Assembly (NCBI GenBank): GCA_031551765.1
Contig: JAVBNC010000130.1
Span: 1-10,032, forward strand
Reading direction: 5' to 3'
Source of the DNA: JAVBNC01 sp031551765
GTDB lineage: Bacteria; Desulfobacterota; Desulfovibrionia; Desulfovibrionales; Desulfovibrionaceae
Length of the DNA stretch: 10,032 nt
Position 1 is the first letter of the stretch. The number at the start of each line of letters is the position of its first letter. Made by a program: the position numbers and the translations under genes. This document shows, piece after piece, positions 1 through 7,383 of this stretch. The notes below the pieces were generated by a model. The model saw only the letters and a list, made by a program, of their open reading frames with translations, did no database searches and was not told the origin of the DNA.

Positions 1-92
1 CTGTTTGTTTCTTTGTGTGTTGGTGCTGGGGGTTGGTTCTTTTCTTCCCCACAACCCACCCCCACCCCCCCCCCCCCCCCCCCCCCCCCCCC
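1..92. other. Low-complexity, probable contig-edge artefact
   Basis: The first about 60 bases are almost only G and T with some C, and bases 65-92 are an unbroken run of 28 C. This composition is unlike everything after base 93, which is balanced GC-rich coding-type sequence. An open frame runs through it and gives a long run of prolines, but this is simply the translation of the C tract. I read it as a sequencing or assembly artefact at a contig end; a true homopolymer is possible but less likely. Confidence 0.65.
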
Positions 93-114
93 GCGTCGGA
101 TTACCGCCCCCTCC

Positions 115-129
115 GGCCGCCGGAGGCAT
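115..129. repeat. Intergenic 15-mer GGCCGCCGGAGGCAT, copy 1
   Basis: The 15-mer GGCCGCCGGAGGCAT occurs here and again at 5130-5144. In both places a CCCTC block lies just before it. Here it forms a short hairpin (TCCGG/CCGGA) directly ahead of the ribosome binding site of the threonine aldolase gene. It is probably the end of a dispersed intergenic repeat whose left part is lost in the artefact at the window edge. Confidence 0.5.
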
Positions 130-145
130 CTTTAGAGGAGACCAC

Positions 146-1186
146 ATGCTTTCATTTGCCAGTGACAACACATACGGCGTGCACCCCAAGGTTCTGGAGG
201 CCATAAGCCAGGCCAACCCGGGCACGGCCCCGGCTTACGGGGAAGATGTCTGGACCAAAGAGGCCATCCAGGCGCTGGAGGCGGAATTCGGCGCGGGCAG
301 TCAGGCGTTTTTCGTGTTTATCGGCACGGCGGCCAACGTGCTGGGGCTTTCGGCCCTGCTGCGGCCGCACCACGCGGTGATCTGCGCGGAAAGCGCGCAC
401 CTGAACTGCGACGAATGCGGCGCGCCGGAAGCGTTTACCCGGAGCAAGCTGCTGACGGTCCCTTCCCATGACGGCAAGCTGCGGCTGGAAGAATGCCTCA
501 GATGGGCGCAGCCTTGCGAGGCCGTGCACCATTCCTGCCCCAGGGTCATTTCCGTGACCCAGAGCACGGAATTCGGCACGGTGTACACGCTGGAAGAACT
601 GCGGGCCATAGGGGCATTCGCCAGGGAACACGGGCTGTATTTCCACATGGACGGCGCGCGTCTGGCCAACGCGGCGGCGCACCTGGGCGTGAGCCTGGCC
701 GCCATGACCCGGGACGTGGGCCTGGACGTGCTGTCCTTCGGCGGCACCAAAAACGGGCTGATGTTCGGGGAAGCGGTGGTCTTTTTCCGGCCGGAACTGG
801 CGCAGGAATTCGGCTTTGTCCGCAAGCAGGGCATGCAGCTGATGTCCAAAATGCGCTACCTTTCCGCCCAGTTCGGCGCGTACCTGCGGGACGGGCTGTG
901 GCTGGAAAACGCCCGTCACGCCAACGCCATGGCCACGCTGTTGGCCAACGGCGTGGCGGACCTGCCCCACGCGCGCGTGACCCGGCCAGTACAGGGCAAC
1001 GCCGTGTTCGCCCGCCTGCCGCGCGAGCGCATCGCGGCCCTGCACGCGGATTTCCACTTCTACATCTGGGACGAGACGGACGGGGAAGGTTACCCCCAGG
1101 GCTGGCCCGAAGTACGCTGGATGACCGCCTTTGACAGCAGGGAAGAGGACGTGCTCCGCTTTATCAAAGCCATAGCTAAAGAGTAG
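146..1186 (+). CDS. ltaE: Low-specificity L-threonine aldolase
   Basis: A 346-residue pyridoxal-phosphate enzyme that should cleave L-threonine (and allo-threonine) to glycine and acetaldehyde in the cytoplasm. The N-terminus FASDNTYGVHP and the following YGEDVWT block are typical of the family. The cofactor aspartate is in HMDGAR (residues 168-173, Asp169 or neighbour) and the Schiff-base lysine is Lys202 in SFGGTKNGL. This sequence type matches the Pseudomonas-like branch (FASDN, SFGGTKNG) more than E. coli LtaE. The start at 146 is chosen because AGAGGAG lies 5 bases upstream and the family N-terminus begins here; the open frame further upstream only adds a poly-proline tract. Length is normal for the family. 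It ends 344 bases before citE in the same direction, a gap mostly filled by an inserted element, so co-transcription with citEF before the insertion is plausible. Confidence 0.92.
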   Translation: MLSFASDNTYGVHPKVLEAISQANPGTAPAYGEDVWTKEAIQALEAEFGAGSQAFFVFIGTAANVLGLSALLRPHHAVICAESAHLNCDECGAPEAFTRSKLLTVPSHDGKLRLEECLRWAQPCEAVHHSCPRVISVTQSTEFGTVYTLEELRAIGAFAREHGLYFHMDGARLANAAAHLGVSLAAMTRDVGLDVLSFGGTKNGLMFGEAVVFFRPELAQEFGFVRKQGMQLMSKMRYLSAQFGAYLRDGLWLENARHANAMATLLANGVADLPHARVTRPVQGNAVFARLPRERIAALHADFHFYIWDETDGEGYPQGWPEVRWMTAFDSREEDVLRFIKAIAKE

Positions 1187-1190
1187 GGCT

Positions 1191-1212
1191 TCCTTGCCCT
1201 TGGGCGCAAGGA
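1191..1212 (+). promoter_or_regulatory. Hairpin covering a strong Shine-Dalgarno
   Basis: TCCTTGC (1191-1197) pairs perfectly with GCAAGGA (1206-1212), five bases after the aldolase stop codon. The right arm covers most of AAGGAGG (1208-1214), a near-perfect ribosome binding site placed 6 bases before a GTG at 1221. The hairpin could hide this site and couple its use to translation of the aldolase gene, or it could be a weak terminator; no T-run follows. Pairing is seen in the sequence, the regulatory role is inference. Confidence 0.35.
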
Positions 1213-1220
1213 GGCGTATT

Positions 1221-1250
1221 GTGAAGAAAGTAACCAAGGGCTGTCTCTAA
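1221..1250 (+). pseudogene. Short reading frame cut by the inserted element
   Basis: AAGGAGG at 1208-1214 is ideally spaced from GTG 1221. The present frame reads 9 codons (MKKVTKGCL) and stops at TAA 1248-1250, inside the end of the inserted element. Removing the element and one CCAAG copy restores GTG...AAG (1221-1238) joined to CAA...TGA (1504-1524): MKKVTKQSFGVL, ending 6 bases before the citE ATG. This could be a leader peptide translationally coupled to citE, or a remnant of a longer gene. I do not recognise it; it is too short to resemble citD. Confidence 0.3.
1234..1238. repeat. Target-site duplication CCAAG, left copy
   Basis: CCAAG directly precedes the left end GGCTGTCTC of the inserted element. 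The same five bases directly follow the right end at 1499-1503. Confidence 0.7.
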
Positions 1251-1316
1251 AAAGACGGATTTTGTTCCCTGGCAAGGTAAAGAGCGATTTGGGGCCAGGG
1301 ATAGTAGTCTTCCAGA

Positions 1317-1403
1317 GCCATTTTCGCTTCAAATAGCCGCTTAACGGCGGGCAAAGCCCGCCTGCGCCTATTTGGCGGCAAGGATTTGAAGACAAATCCC
1401 TGC
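1317..1403 (-). repeat. Structured multi-hairpin repeat, copy 1
   Basis: Read on the minus strand this starts GCAGGGATTTG and ends GCGAAAATGGC. It contains hairpin 1 (GCAGGGATTTG/CAAATCCTTGC, 11 pairs with one G-U), and a branched stem with outer arms CAAATAGGCGC/GCGGCTATTTG (one mismatch) enclosing GGCGGGC/GCCCGCC with a TTT loop. By hand alignment about 66 of 88 positions equal the copy at 3953-4040. It lies in the middle of the 260-bp element, so the element carries it. Confidence 0.7.
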
Positions 1404-1427
1404 GAGCATTTCACGCGTGAAATGCTC
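1404..1427. repeat. Perfect 24-bp palindrome inside the MITE
   Basis: GAGCATTTCACG and its exact reverse complement are joined without spacer. The left half can also pair with GAGCCATTTTCGC-type sequence in the left arm (1315-1327), so local and long-range foldings compete. It directly abuts repeat copy 1; a different hairpin abuts copy 2 in the equivalent place. Confidence 0.6.
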
Positions 1428-1498
1428 TGGTACAGCCCTGGACAAAAATCGCTTTTTGGCGCAGTCCGGGGGGCAAAAAACGCTTTTTTGAGACAGCC

Positions 1499-1503
1499 CC
1501 AAG
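1499..1503. repeat. Target-site duplication CCAAG, right copy
   Basis: CCAAG directly follows the right end GAGACAGCC and matches 1234-1238, which fixes the element at 260 bp. Confidence 0.7.
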
Positions 1504-1530
1504 CAATCTTTTGGCGTACTGTGAGGCGCT

Positions 1531-2400
1531 ATGCATACCATTCCCCAAACCCTGCTGTTTATTCCCGGCAACAGCCCGGCCATGCTCATAGCGGGCGGCG
1601 TTTTTGAAGCCGACGCCCTGATCCTGGACCTGGAAGACGCCGTTTCCCCGCGTGAGAAAGACGCGGCCCGCCTGCTGGTGGCGGAGGCGCTGCAACACGT
1701 GGATTTCTCCCCGTCCATGCGCGTGGTGCGTATCAACGGCATGGACAGCTTCGGCCCGGAAGACATCGCCTGCGTGGTGCCCGCCGGGGCGGACTGCATT
1801 CTGGTGCCCAAGGTGGAATCCGCCCAGGCCATTCAGGAGGCCGCCGCCCTGATCGAGCGCCATGAGCGGGAACCCGGCCGCACCAAAATCATCGCGCTGC
1901 TGGAAACGCCCCAGGGCATTGTGGCGGCTTCGGAAGTGGCCCGCTCCCATCCCCGGCTCATGGGCCTGTTCTTCGGGGGCGAGGATTACGCCGCCGGCAT
2001 AGGCGCCACCCGCACCCGGGAAGGCGACGAGATCCAGGCCGCGCGCATGGCCGTGCACAACGCCGCTGCCGCCGCCGGGATCCTTTCCATAGACACCGTG
2101 TTCGTGGACACGGCGGATGAAGAGGGCCTGCGCGCGGAAACCGCCAAGGTCAAAAAACTGGGCTTCAAGGCCAAGGCCGCCATCAACCCCCGCCAGATCG
2201 ACCCCATACGGGAAGAGCTGGCGCCCACTTCCGCCGAAATCAACTGGGCGGAACGGGTCATGCAGGCGCTGGAGGACGCGAAGAAAAGCGGTTCCGGCGT
2301 TGTGGCCCTGGACGGCAAAATGGTGGACGCGCCCGTGGCCACCCAGGCCCGCACTATTCTCGCTTTGGCGCACCGCAGCACGCAGGGAGGTTCCCAATGA
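1531..2400 (+). CDS. citE: Citrate lyase beta subunit (citryl-ACP lyase)
   Basis: A 289-residue HpcH/HpaI-type TIM-barrel protein. In citrate lyase the beta subunit cleaves citryl-ACP to oxaloacetate and acetyl-ACP. Family motifs are in order: LLFIPGNSPAML (8-19), LDLEDAV (32-38), VRING (66-70), LVPKVES (91-97), LLETPQGI with the likely metal-binding Glu125 (123-130), FFGGEDYAAGIG (147-158) and AINPRQI (217-223, where many relatives have IHP). TGAGG at 1522-1526 lies 4 bases before the ATG, a close but usable site. The stop overlaps the citF start as ATGA, so the two are translationally coupled. Paralogues of CitE act on malyl-CoA or citramalyl-CoA, but the adjoining citF settles the assignment. 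No citD lies upstream where it usually is; a MITE is there instead. Confidence 0.93.
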   Translation: MHTIPQTLLFIPGNSPAMLIAGGVFEADALILDLEDAVSPREKDAARLLVAEALQHVDFSPSMRVVRINGMDSFGPEDIACVVPAGADCILVPKVESAQAIQEAAALIERHEREPGRTKIIALLETPQGIVAASEVARSHPRLMGLFFGGEDYAAGIGATRTREGDEIQAARMAVHNAAAAAGILSIDTVFVDTADEEGLRAETAKVKKLGFKAKAAINPRQIDPIREELAPTSAEINWAERVMQALEDAKKSGSGVVALDGKMVDAPVATQARTILALAHRSTQGGSQ

Positions 2401-3899
2401 CCCGGTCCGTTCTTTCTCCCTACGTCAGCCCCTGGCACAGAAAACCGAACATGCGGCGCTACGGCCCGCCGGTCAAGCGCACCACGCCCGCGGACAGCAA
2501 GCTGGTCACGGACCTGGCCGCGCTGCTGCGCTCCATACCCCTGCGCGACGGCATGACTCTGGGGTTCCACCACCACCTGCGCAACGGTGACTGGGTGCTG
2601 AACATGGTGCTGGACACCGCCGCCAGCCTGGGCTTCCGCAACCTGACCATTGCTTCCAGCTCTTTTTTCCCGGTGCACGCGCCGCTGGTGGAGCACATTA
2701 AAAACGGCGTGGTCACCGGCCTGGACACGGACTACATGACCGGCCCGGTGGCGGAAGCCGTCAGCCGGGGCCTGCTGAAAGAGGCCGTGGCCATGCACAG
2801 CCACGGCGGCCGCGCCCGCGCCCTGGAATGCGGCGAGCTGCGCGTGGATATCGCCTTTATCGCCGCGTCCGCCGCGGACGAGCGGGGCAACCTCTCCGGC
2901 CTGGAAGGCCCCTCGGCCTTCGGCTCCCTGGGCTACGCTTTTTCCGACGCGGAATTCGCCGACGTGGTGGTGGGGGTTACGGATACCCTGCTGCCCTACC
3001 CGCTCATCCCGGCTTCCATTCCCCAGCACCGGGTGGATTTCGTGCTCAAGGTGGACAGCATCGGCGACCCCAAGGGCATTGTTTCCGGCACCACGCGCAT
3101 CACCCGCGACCCCGTGGGCCTGGTTATCGCCAAAAACGCGGCCAGGGCCGTGGCCGCTTCCGGCCTGGTCAAAGACGGTTTCTCCTTCCAGACCGGCGCG
3201 GGCGGCGCTTCCCTGGCCGTAGCCCATTTCCTGGGCCAGCACATGGCCAAGGAAGGTATTACCGGCTCTTTCCTTATGGGCGGCATTACCGGCTATTTGG
3301 TGGATCTGCTGGAAAAGGGCCTGTTCACCAGCATTCTGGACGTGCAGGGCTTTGACCTGGAAGCGCTGCGCTCGCTCAAAAGCAACCCCCGGCACGTGGA
3401 AGTGGGCGCTTCGCAGTACGCCAACCCGCTCAATTCCGGCTGCATCGTCAACGCGCTGGACTGCGTCATTCTGGGGGCCACGGAAATCGACACCGACTTC
3501 AACGTCAACGTGTCCACCGGCTCCACGGGCGCCATCATGGGCGGCAGCGGCGGCCACGCGGACGCGGCGGCGGGCGCCAAAATGACCGTCATCGTGACCA
3601 ACCTGTTGCGCGCCCGCCTGCCCATTGTGCGGGACAGGGTGACCACCCGCACCACCCCCGGCGATACCGTGGACGTGCTGGTCACGGAACGCGGCATCGC
3701 GGTTTCCCCGGCCCGGCCGGAGTTGGCGGAGCGCTTCAAGGAAGCGGGCCTCAAGGTCAGGGACATCCACGACCTGAAAAAGCTGGCCGAATCCATGGCC
3801 GGAACGCCCAAACCCGTGGCCAAGGGCGAAAAAACCGTAGCCCTGGTGGAATACCGCGACGGCACGCTCATCGACGAAATCAAGCAGGTGAAAGACTGA
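2397..3899 (+). CDS. citF: Citrate lyase alpha subunit (citrate:acetyl-ACP transferase)
   Basis: A 500-residue protein, normal length for CitF, which swaps acetyl on the acyl carrier protein for citrate to give citryl-ACP and acetate. Recognisable blocks are DGMTLGFHHHLRNGD (51-65), SSSFFPVH (87-94), TGPVAEAVSRG (115-125), HSHGGRARALE (134-144), GAGGASLAV (267-275), a GGITGYLVDLL stretch (295-305), NVNVSTGSTGAIMGGSGGHA (369-388), VTERGIAV (429-436) and the C-terminal YRDGTLIDEI (486-495). No internal stop or frame change is seen. The start overlaps the citE stop by 4 bases (ATGA). With CitE it would form the catalytic pair of citrate lyase in citrate fermentation; CitD and the prosthetic-group genes (citC, citX, citG) must lie elsewhere if the enzyme is active. 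Confidence 0.95.
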   Translation: MTRSVLSPYVSPWHRKPNMRRYGPPVKRTTPADSKLVTDLAALLRSIPLRDGMTLGFHHHLRNGDWVLNMVLDTAASLGFRNLTIASSSFFPVHAPLVEHIKNGVVTGLDTDYMTGPVAEAVSRGLLKEAVAMHSHGGRARALECGELRVDIAFIAASAADERGNLSGLEGPSAFGSLGYAFSDAEFADVVVGVTDTLLPYPLIPASIPQHRVDFVLKVDSIGDPKGIVSGTTRITRDPVGLVIAKNAARAVAASGLVKDGFSFQTGAGGASLAVAHFLGQHMAKEGITGSFLMGGITGYLVDLLEKGLFTSILDVQGFDLEALRSLKSNPRHVEVGASQYANPLNSGCIVNALDCVILGATEIDTDFNVNVSTGSTGAIMGGSGGHADAAAGAKMTVIVTNLLRARLPIVRDRVTTRTTPGDTVDVLVTERGIAVSPARPELAERFKEAGLKVRDIHDLKKLAESMAGTPKPVAKGEKTVALVEYRDGTLIDEIKQVKD

Positions 3900-3917
3900 C
3901 GGCCGCCGAGCGGCGTC

Positions 3918-3952
3918 AAAGCGGGGTAACTTTGAAAAGGTTATCCCGCTTT
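3918..3952 (+). terminator. Hairpin downstream of citF
   Basis: AAAGCGGGGTAAC (3918-3930) pairs with GTTATCCCGCTTT (3940-3952), 13 pairs including one that is G-U only on the plus strand. It starts 19 bases after the citF stop. There is no T-run after it, so intrinsic termination is uncertain; it may instead protect the citEF transcript end. It directly abuts repeat copy 2. Confidence 0.45.
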
Positions 3953-4040
3953 GCAAGGATTTGTCCTCAAATCCTTGCCGCGAGGGGCTTGCAGGCGGGT
4001 TTTGCCCGTCGTCAAGCAAGCATCTCAAAGCGAAAATGCT
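3953..4040 (+). repeat. Structured multi-hairpin repeat, copy 2
   Basis: Starts GCAAGGATTTG and ends GCGAAAATGCT. Hairpin 1 is GCAAGGATTTG/CAAATCCTTGC (3953-3963 with 3968-3978, 11 perfect pairs, 4-base loop). The branched stem has arms GAGGGGCTTGC/GCAAGCATCTC (9 of 11 paired) around GGCGGG/CCCGTC, with one G-U. A last small stem AAGCAT/ATGCTT (4018-4023 with 4036-4041) closes the tail. Compared with copy 1 at 1317-1403 the loops and linkers are nearly identical while the outer stem arms differ on both sides and still pair. Confidence 0.7.
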
Positions 4041-4077
4041 TTATGGTTGCGCGCACCCCAACACGCGAGGCTTGCCC

Positions 4078-4950
4078 ATGACCATCTCCAGACGGAAATT
4101 CCTGCTCTTCGCCGCCACCGCCGCCGGGGTCTGCCTGGGGCCGGGCCTGGCCCAAAGCCTGGCCGCAGAGCGTAGCTACCTTTCGGCCGTGTCCGTGCTC
4201 CATTTCAGCCCCACGGGCTCCACCCGGCAAATCGCTCTGCTCACGGCCGCCGGGCTGGCCCGCCAGGTGACGGAGGTGGATCTTTTCCAGCGTTTCGTGA
4301 ACGAGCGCTCCTTTTCCCGTAACCAGGTGGCGGTTTGCGCCATGCCGGTCATCAGCGGCAGGCTTCCGGCCAAGGGGGCTTCCGCCCTGCGCCAGTGCAA
4401 GGGACAGGGCACCAGGGTGGTTTCCCTGGTGGTCTGCGGCGGCCGGGCCATTGACGACGCGCTGCTGGAACTGAACGACATTCTGGGCACGCAGGGGTTC
4501 CAGGTCGTGGCCTCGGCCGGTTTCACGGCCCGGCACTCCCTGGTCAACGAAATCGCCGCAGGCAGGCCGGACGCCGCCGACCGGCAGGAAATAGACGCCT
4601 TTGCCGCCCTGGCCCTGCCCGCCGCGTCCGCCCCCTGGAACGCGCCCCTCAAGCCCGTCCAGGTGCCCGGCAACCGGCCGTACAGGGACCTGCCCGCCAT
4701 AAACAAGATAACCCTGCTCACCAGCGAGGCCTGCATTGCCTGCGGCCTGTGCAGCAAGGCCTGTCCCATGGGCGCCATCCCCCGGAAAGCGCTGAACACC
4801 ACGATGGCGGAAGCCTGTATGCTCTGCATGCGCTGCGTGCGCGACTGCCCGGCCCAAGCCCGCTCCCTGCCGCCCCAGTACCGGGCCGCCGTGCTGGCCC
4901 GCATGCGCAGCGTCTGCCCGCCGCGCCTGGCCAACCAGACCTTTGTGTAA
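4078..4950 (+). CDS. Tat-exported flavodoxin-like / 2x[4Fe-4S] protein
   Basis: 290 residues. The N-terminus has a twin-arginine signal, SRRKFLLF (4-11), a hydrophobic stretch to about 27, and a likely cleavage after SLAA (30). Residues about 37-180 look like a flavodoxin-type fold: LHFSPTGSTRQIA (41-53) resembles the FMN phosphate loop of the EFR1-type flavodoxin/ferredoxin family. The C-terminus carries two 4Fe-4S motifs, Cys219-222-225-229 then Pro, and Cys247-250-253-257 then Pro. Tat export fits a protein that must be folded with its cofactors before crossing the membrane, so I infer a periplasmic electron carrier or small flavin oxidoreductase; its partner is unknown. Start 4078 is chosen because GCGAGG lies 7 bases upstream and the signal begins here; an earlier TTG at 3961 only translates the hairpin repeat. 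It is 178 bases after citF and ends at a strong terminator. Confidence 0.8.
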   Translation: MTISRRKFLLFAATAAGVCLGPGLAQSLAAERSYLSAVSVLHFSPTGSTRQIALLTAAGLARQVTEVDLFQRFVNERSFSRNQVAVCAMPVISGRLPAKGASALRQCKGQGTRVVSLVVCGGRAIDDALLELNDILGTQGFQVVASAGFTARHSLVNEIAAGRPDAADRQEIDAFAALALPAASAPWNAPLKPVQVPGNRPYRDLPAINKITLLTSEACIACGLCSKACPMGAIPRKALNTTMAEACMLCMRCVRDCPAQARSLPPQYRAAVLARMRSVCPPRLANQTFV

Positions 4951-4971
4951 GATTTGCCGCCAAGGTGACGC

Positions 4972-5010
4972 AAAACCCCGCCGTATCGCGCATACGGCGG
5001 GGTTTTATTA
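4972..5010 (+). terminator. Strong intrinsic terminator
   Basis: A perfect 15-bp stem, AAAACCCCGCCGTAT (4972-4986) with ATACGGCGGGGTTTT (4992-5006), has a 5-base loop and ends in TTTTATTATT. It starts 21 bases after the stop of the Tat protein gene. The A-run on its left gives it a U-run on the other strand too, so it could also stop minus-strand transcripts coming from uppP. Confidence 0.9.
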
Positions 5011-5062
5011 TTATGATGCCGAAGCCAGGGTGACCTGCGGCAAAAAACGACACTCCCATACC

Positions 5063-5144
5063 CACCCTGAATGGGTTCCAAGGGGCGCGCCCCTTGGCGG
5101 GTGAGTCCAGAGAGGGCAGAGCCCTCTTTGGCCGCCGGAGGCAT
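5063..5144. repeat. Palindromic intergenic block
   Basis: CACCC (5063-5067) pairs with GGGTG (5099-5103) around a perfect 20-bp palindrome CCAAGGGGCGCGCCCCTTGG (5078-5097). Next is AGAGGGC/GCCCTCT (5111-5127, 3-base loop), then GGCCGCCGGAGGCAT (5130-5144), which also occurs at 115-129. No reading frame is supported. It lies between the terminator at 4972 and the uppP stop. I read it as a dispersed intergenic repeat made of stacked hairpins. Confidence 0.6.
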
Positions 5145-5176
5145 GCCATCCAATTGGCTTCGACAGCTATCCGGTT

Positions 5177-5971
5177 CTAACTAAAGAACCAGTACACCGC
5201 CGGGGCCAAAGCCAAACGATACCAGGCAAAAGGCGCGAGGGAAATGCGGCGCACCAGCCCCACAAAGACCTTGATGGCTCCAAGCGCCGCGAAAAAAGAC
5301 ACCACGCTGCCGACAAGAAAGAACGGAATGTCCGCGCCGCTCAACACGTCCCGGGCCTTGTACAAGTCGTAGCCCGTGGCGGCCACCATGATGGGCACGG
5401 CGGCGATAAAGGAATATTCCGCGGCCAGGCTGCGGCGCGCGCCCAGCAGCATGCCGCCCATGATCGTGGACGCGGAGCGGGAAAAGCCCGGCCACAGGGA
5501 GAGGCACTGGCACAGCCCCACGCCCAGGGCCAGCGCCGGGGTCACCTCGTCCAGCTCGGTGTAGCGGACGCGCGGCTTCATGCGCTCCACCAGCAGCATG
5601 ATGCACGCGCCCACGGCCAGGGCCAGGGCCACGCTGAGCGGGTTGAACAGCTTGGCCTTGATGAAGGAATGCGCGAACAGCCCCAAAAGGCTGGCGGGCA
5701 GGCAGGTGAGAAAAAGCAGAAACAAACCGCGCGGCCCGGAAAAGCGCGTCCCGGCCTGGGGGAACAGGAGGCCCCAGAAACGGGACCAATACAAGGCCAC
5801 CACGGCCAGAATGGACCCGAACTGGATCACCACTTCAAAGGTCTTGATGCGCGCGTCGTCTATGCCCAGAAACGCGCTGGTGATGATTAGGTGCCCGGAA
5901 GAGGAGACGGGGAGAAATTCCGTCAGGCCCTGGACTATGCCGAGAATGACGGCGGCGAGGTATTCGGACAT
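5177..5971 (-). CDS. uppP: Undecaprenyl-diphosphatase (BacA family)
   Basis: A 264-residue polytopic inner-membrane enzyme that dephosphorylates undecaprenyl diphosphate to recycle the lipid carrier for peptidoglycan and other surface polymers; extra copies give bacitracin resistance. The first signature QGLTEFLPVSSSGHL (14-28) holds Glu18, Ser24 and His27, and the second, PGFSRSASTI (161-170), holds Arg165; these correspond to the known active-site regions. Several hydrophobic segments span the rest and length is normal. A GGAG lies 10 bases before the ATG. The gene begins 48 bases after the stop of the AbrB-type gene on the same strand, so the two are probably co-transcribed. A small hairpin (GGTTCT/AGAACC, 5173-5190) spans the stop codon. 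Confidence 0.95.
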   Translation of the reverse strand: MSEYLAAVILGIVQGLTEFLPVSSSGHLIITSAFLGIDDARIKTFEVVIQFGSILAVVALYWSRFWGLLFPQAGTRFSGPRGLFLLFLTCLPASLLGLFAHSFIKAKLFNPLSVALALAVGACIMLLVERMKPRVRYTELDEVTPALALGVGLCQCLSLWPGFSRSASTIMGGMLLGARRSLAAEYSFIAAVPIMVAATGYDLYKARDVLSGADIPFFLVGSVVSFFAALGAIKVFVGLVRRISLAPFAWYRLALAPAVYWFFS

Positions 5972-6019
5972 GGGAAAGGCGCTCCGGCCAAAAGGGTTGA
6001 GGGTTGCGGCAGCGATAGG

Positions 6020-7105
6020 TCAGAGGAAAAACTTGGAAACCACGGCCAGCACCAGGGTGAAATAAATCTGGCGTATGGCGTGCACGGCCACCAGGGCCAG
6101 CCGGTCGCGGCCGGTCAGGTTCAGGTCCTGGGAAATGGAAAGCATGTCGGAAGTTCTGCCCGGCGCGGCGCTTATCCAGCTCTGGGCGCGGCTCCAGCCG
6201 AAGCGGCGCTGCAGCATCCAGGTGATGAGCAGCCCGGTGCCCACAATGTACACCACGCCTATGCCCAGGGGCATGAGGCGGCTCATGATCAGCGTCCCCA
6301 CGTCCGGGGTGACGCGCACGCCCAAAAGCAGCCCGGCCAGGCTCTGGATGACGTAGGTCAGGGGCCTGGGAAAGGGCACTTCCCCGGCGCGCAGGGAAAC
6401 GACGCGGCTGATGCCCACCGCGAGAAAGGCTCCCAAAAGCGGCCCCAGGGGGTGCCCGCTCATGTTCCCTACGAACGCGCCGGGAAAAGCCGGGGCGAGC
6501 AGAAACACATAGGCGTAGCGCTTCAAATAGGCCTTGTCCGCGCCAAAGGTTTCCCCGGCTTTTTTCAGGGCGGCTCTGGCCGCGGGGTCCGTGGTCCCGG
6601 CTTTGGCGCTGCGCCGTACGCCCATCAGGATAAAAGGCGTCATGACGATGATGCACATCTGCCGCAGCAGTTGCATCAGCATCACGGTCACGGCGTCGCG
6701 GTCCGTGGCCCCGGCCAGAATGATCACGTCCTGCATGCGGGCCGGGGTGGCGGCCAGGGTGGCGGTCAGGGGGTCAAAGCCGCTGCTGAACACCAACAGC
6801 GCGGCAAAGGGGATGGCCATGACCGTGAAGGTGCCCACCACCAGCACGGAAGGCTGCCAGGTGGTCAGGATATCGTGCCAGAAACGGCGGTTGATGGTCT
6901 GGCCCAGCATGCTGCCGATGAGCGTCTGGAGTACGAACATCAGATCGCCCGGCACCAGGTGGGAAAAATTCCAGACATTGGTCACCACGGCCACGCCGAT
7001 GGTGGAGCACAAAAGCGCGCCGCCGGGTATGCGGCAAATTCTGCCGATGAAGCCCGAGGCAAAGGCCGCCGGAAGAAGATAAATTATGTCCGGATTACTT
7101 ATCAT
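6020..7105 (-). CDS. AbrB-type membrane protein (possible transporter)
   Basis: 361 residues, largely hydrophobic, with two related halves. The first half has GFIGRICRIPGGALL (18-32), VLQTLIGSMLGQTI (58-71) and ATPARMQDVIILAG...DAVTVMLMQLLRQM (119-150). The second has GAFVGNMSGHPLGPLLGAFLAVG (209-231), YVIQSLAGLLLGVRV (251-265) and SAAPGRTSDML...DRLALVAVHAIRQI (312-346). This internal duplication and motif pair are characteristic of the AbrB membrane family (often misnamed ammonia monooxygenase; unrelated to the Bacillus DNA-binding AbrB). Substrate is unknown. The loop between halves (about 163-195) is charged and probably cytoplasmic. The start at 7105 has no clear ribosome site; I found no better one. 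It lies first in a probable operon with uppP and diverges from the sensor kinase gene. Confidence 0.8.
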   Translation of the reverse strand: MISNPDIIYLLPAAFASGFIGRICRIPGGALLCSTIGVAVVTNVWNFSHLVPGDLMFVLQTLIGSMLGQTINRRFWHDILTTWQPSVLVVGTFTVMAIPFAALLVFSSGFDPLTATLAATPARMQDVIILAGATDRDAVTVMLMQLLRQMCIIVMTPFILMGVRRSAKAGTTDPAARAALKKAGETFGADKAYLKRYAYVFLLAPAFPGAFVGNMSGHPLGPLLGAFLAVGISRVVSLRAGEVPFPRPLTYVIQSLAGLLLGVRVTPDVGTLIMSRLMPLGIGVVYIVGTGLLITWMLQRRFGWSRAQSWISAAPGRTSDMLSISQDLNLTGRDRLALVAVHAIRQIYFTLVLAVVSKFFL

Positions 7106-7383
7106 GGCGTGAGCGTGTCATGTTCTCCGAAACCAAGGCGCGAAGCGGCGCGCAAGACCAGAAAAAAGAACAGGGCCGTTGAATTCGCAAGGCACTTTGC
7201 GCCAAGAAACAGGCTTTCGCAAGCAAAAAAACATCCTGCTACGGCACGCTCCCAAGGCGTTCTGATTAAATGGGGGCTTGTATTTTTCCCGCCGATCTGA
7301 CAGAGGGTAAATGATTATATAACAGTGCATGTTTCTGGCACTTTTTGAGCTGAAACCACGACAACAGGGTGCGCCGCACAGCT
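7106..7383. promoter_or_regulatory. Divergent intergenic region
   Basis: 278 bases between the minus-strand AbrB-type gene and the plus-strand kinase gene; promoters for both should lie here. It is more AT-rich than its surroundings, especially 7255-7330. I see no credible gene, tRNA or long repeat. CGCAA/TTGCG-type short inverted repeats occur at about 7184-7201. Confidence 0.45.
7297..7323 (+). promoter_or_regulatory. Possible sigma-70 promoter for the kinase gene
   Basis: CTGACA (7297-7302, five of six to TTGACA) is followed after 15 bases by TATAAC (7318-7323, five of six to TATAAT). The spacer is two bases shorter than ideal. It is the most AT-rich spot upstream of the kinase start. Confidence 0.35.

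Larger units (their letters stand above)
1239..1498. mobile_element. 260-bp MITE-like element with inverted ends
   Basis: The element starts GGCTGTCTCTAAAAAG and ends, read on the other strand, GGCTGTCTCAAAAAAG, and is flanked by direct repeats CCAAG. The inverted similarity continues with small gaps for about 85 bases: both arms carry AGCGATTT, CCAGGG and CCAGAGC in the same order (left arm 1239-1327, right arm about 1412-1498). Thus the whole element can fold back on itself. It has no transposase and no credible reading frame, so it is a non-autonomous element that would need a transposase in trans. A family cannot be named safely; 5-bp duplications and these ends differ from what can be seen of the IS5-type element at the right edge. 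It sits 32 bases upstream of citE, so it has replaced the native leader and probably separates citE from any upstream promoter. Confidence 0.75.
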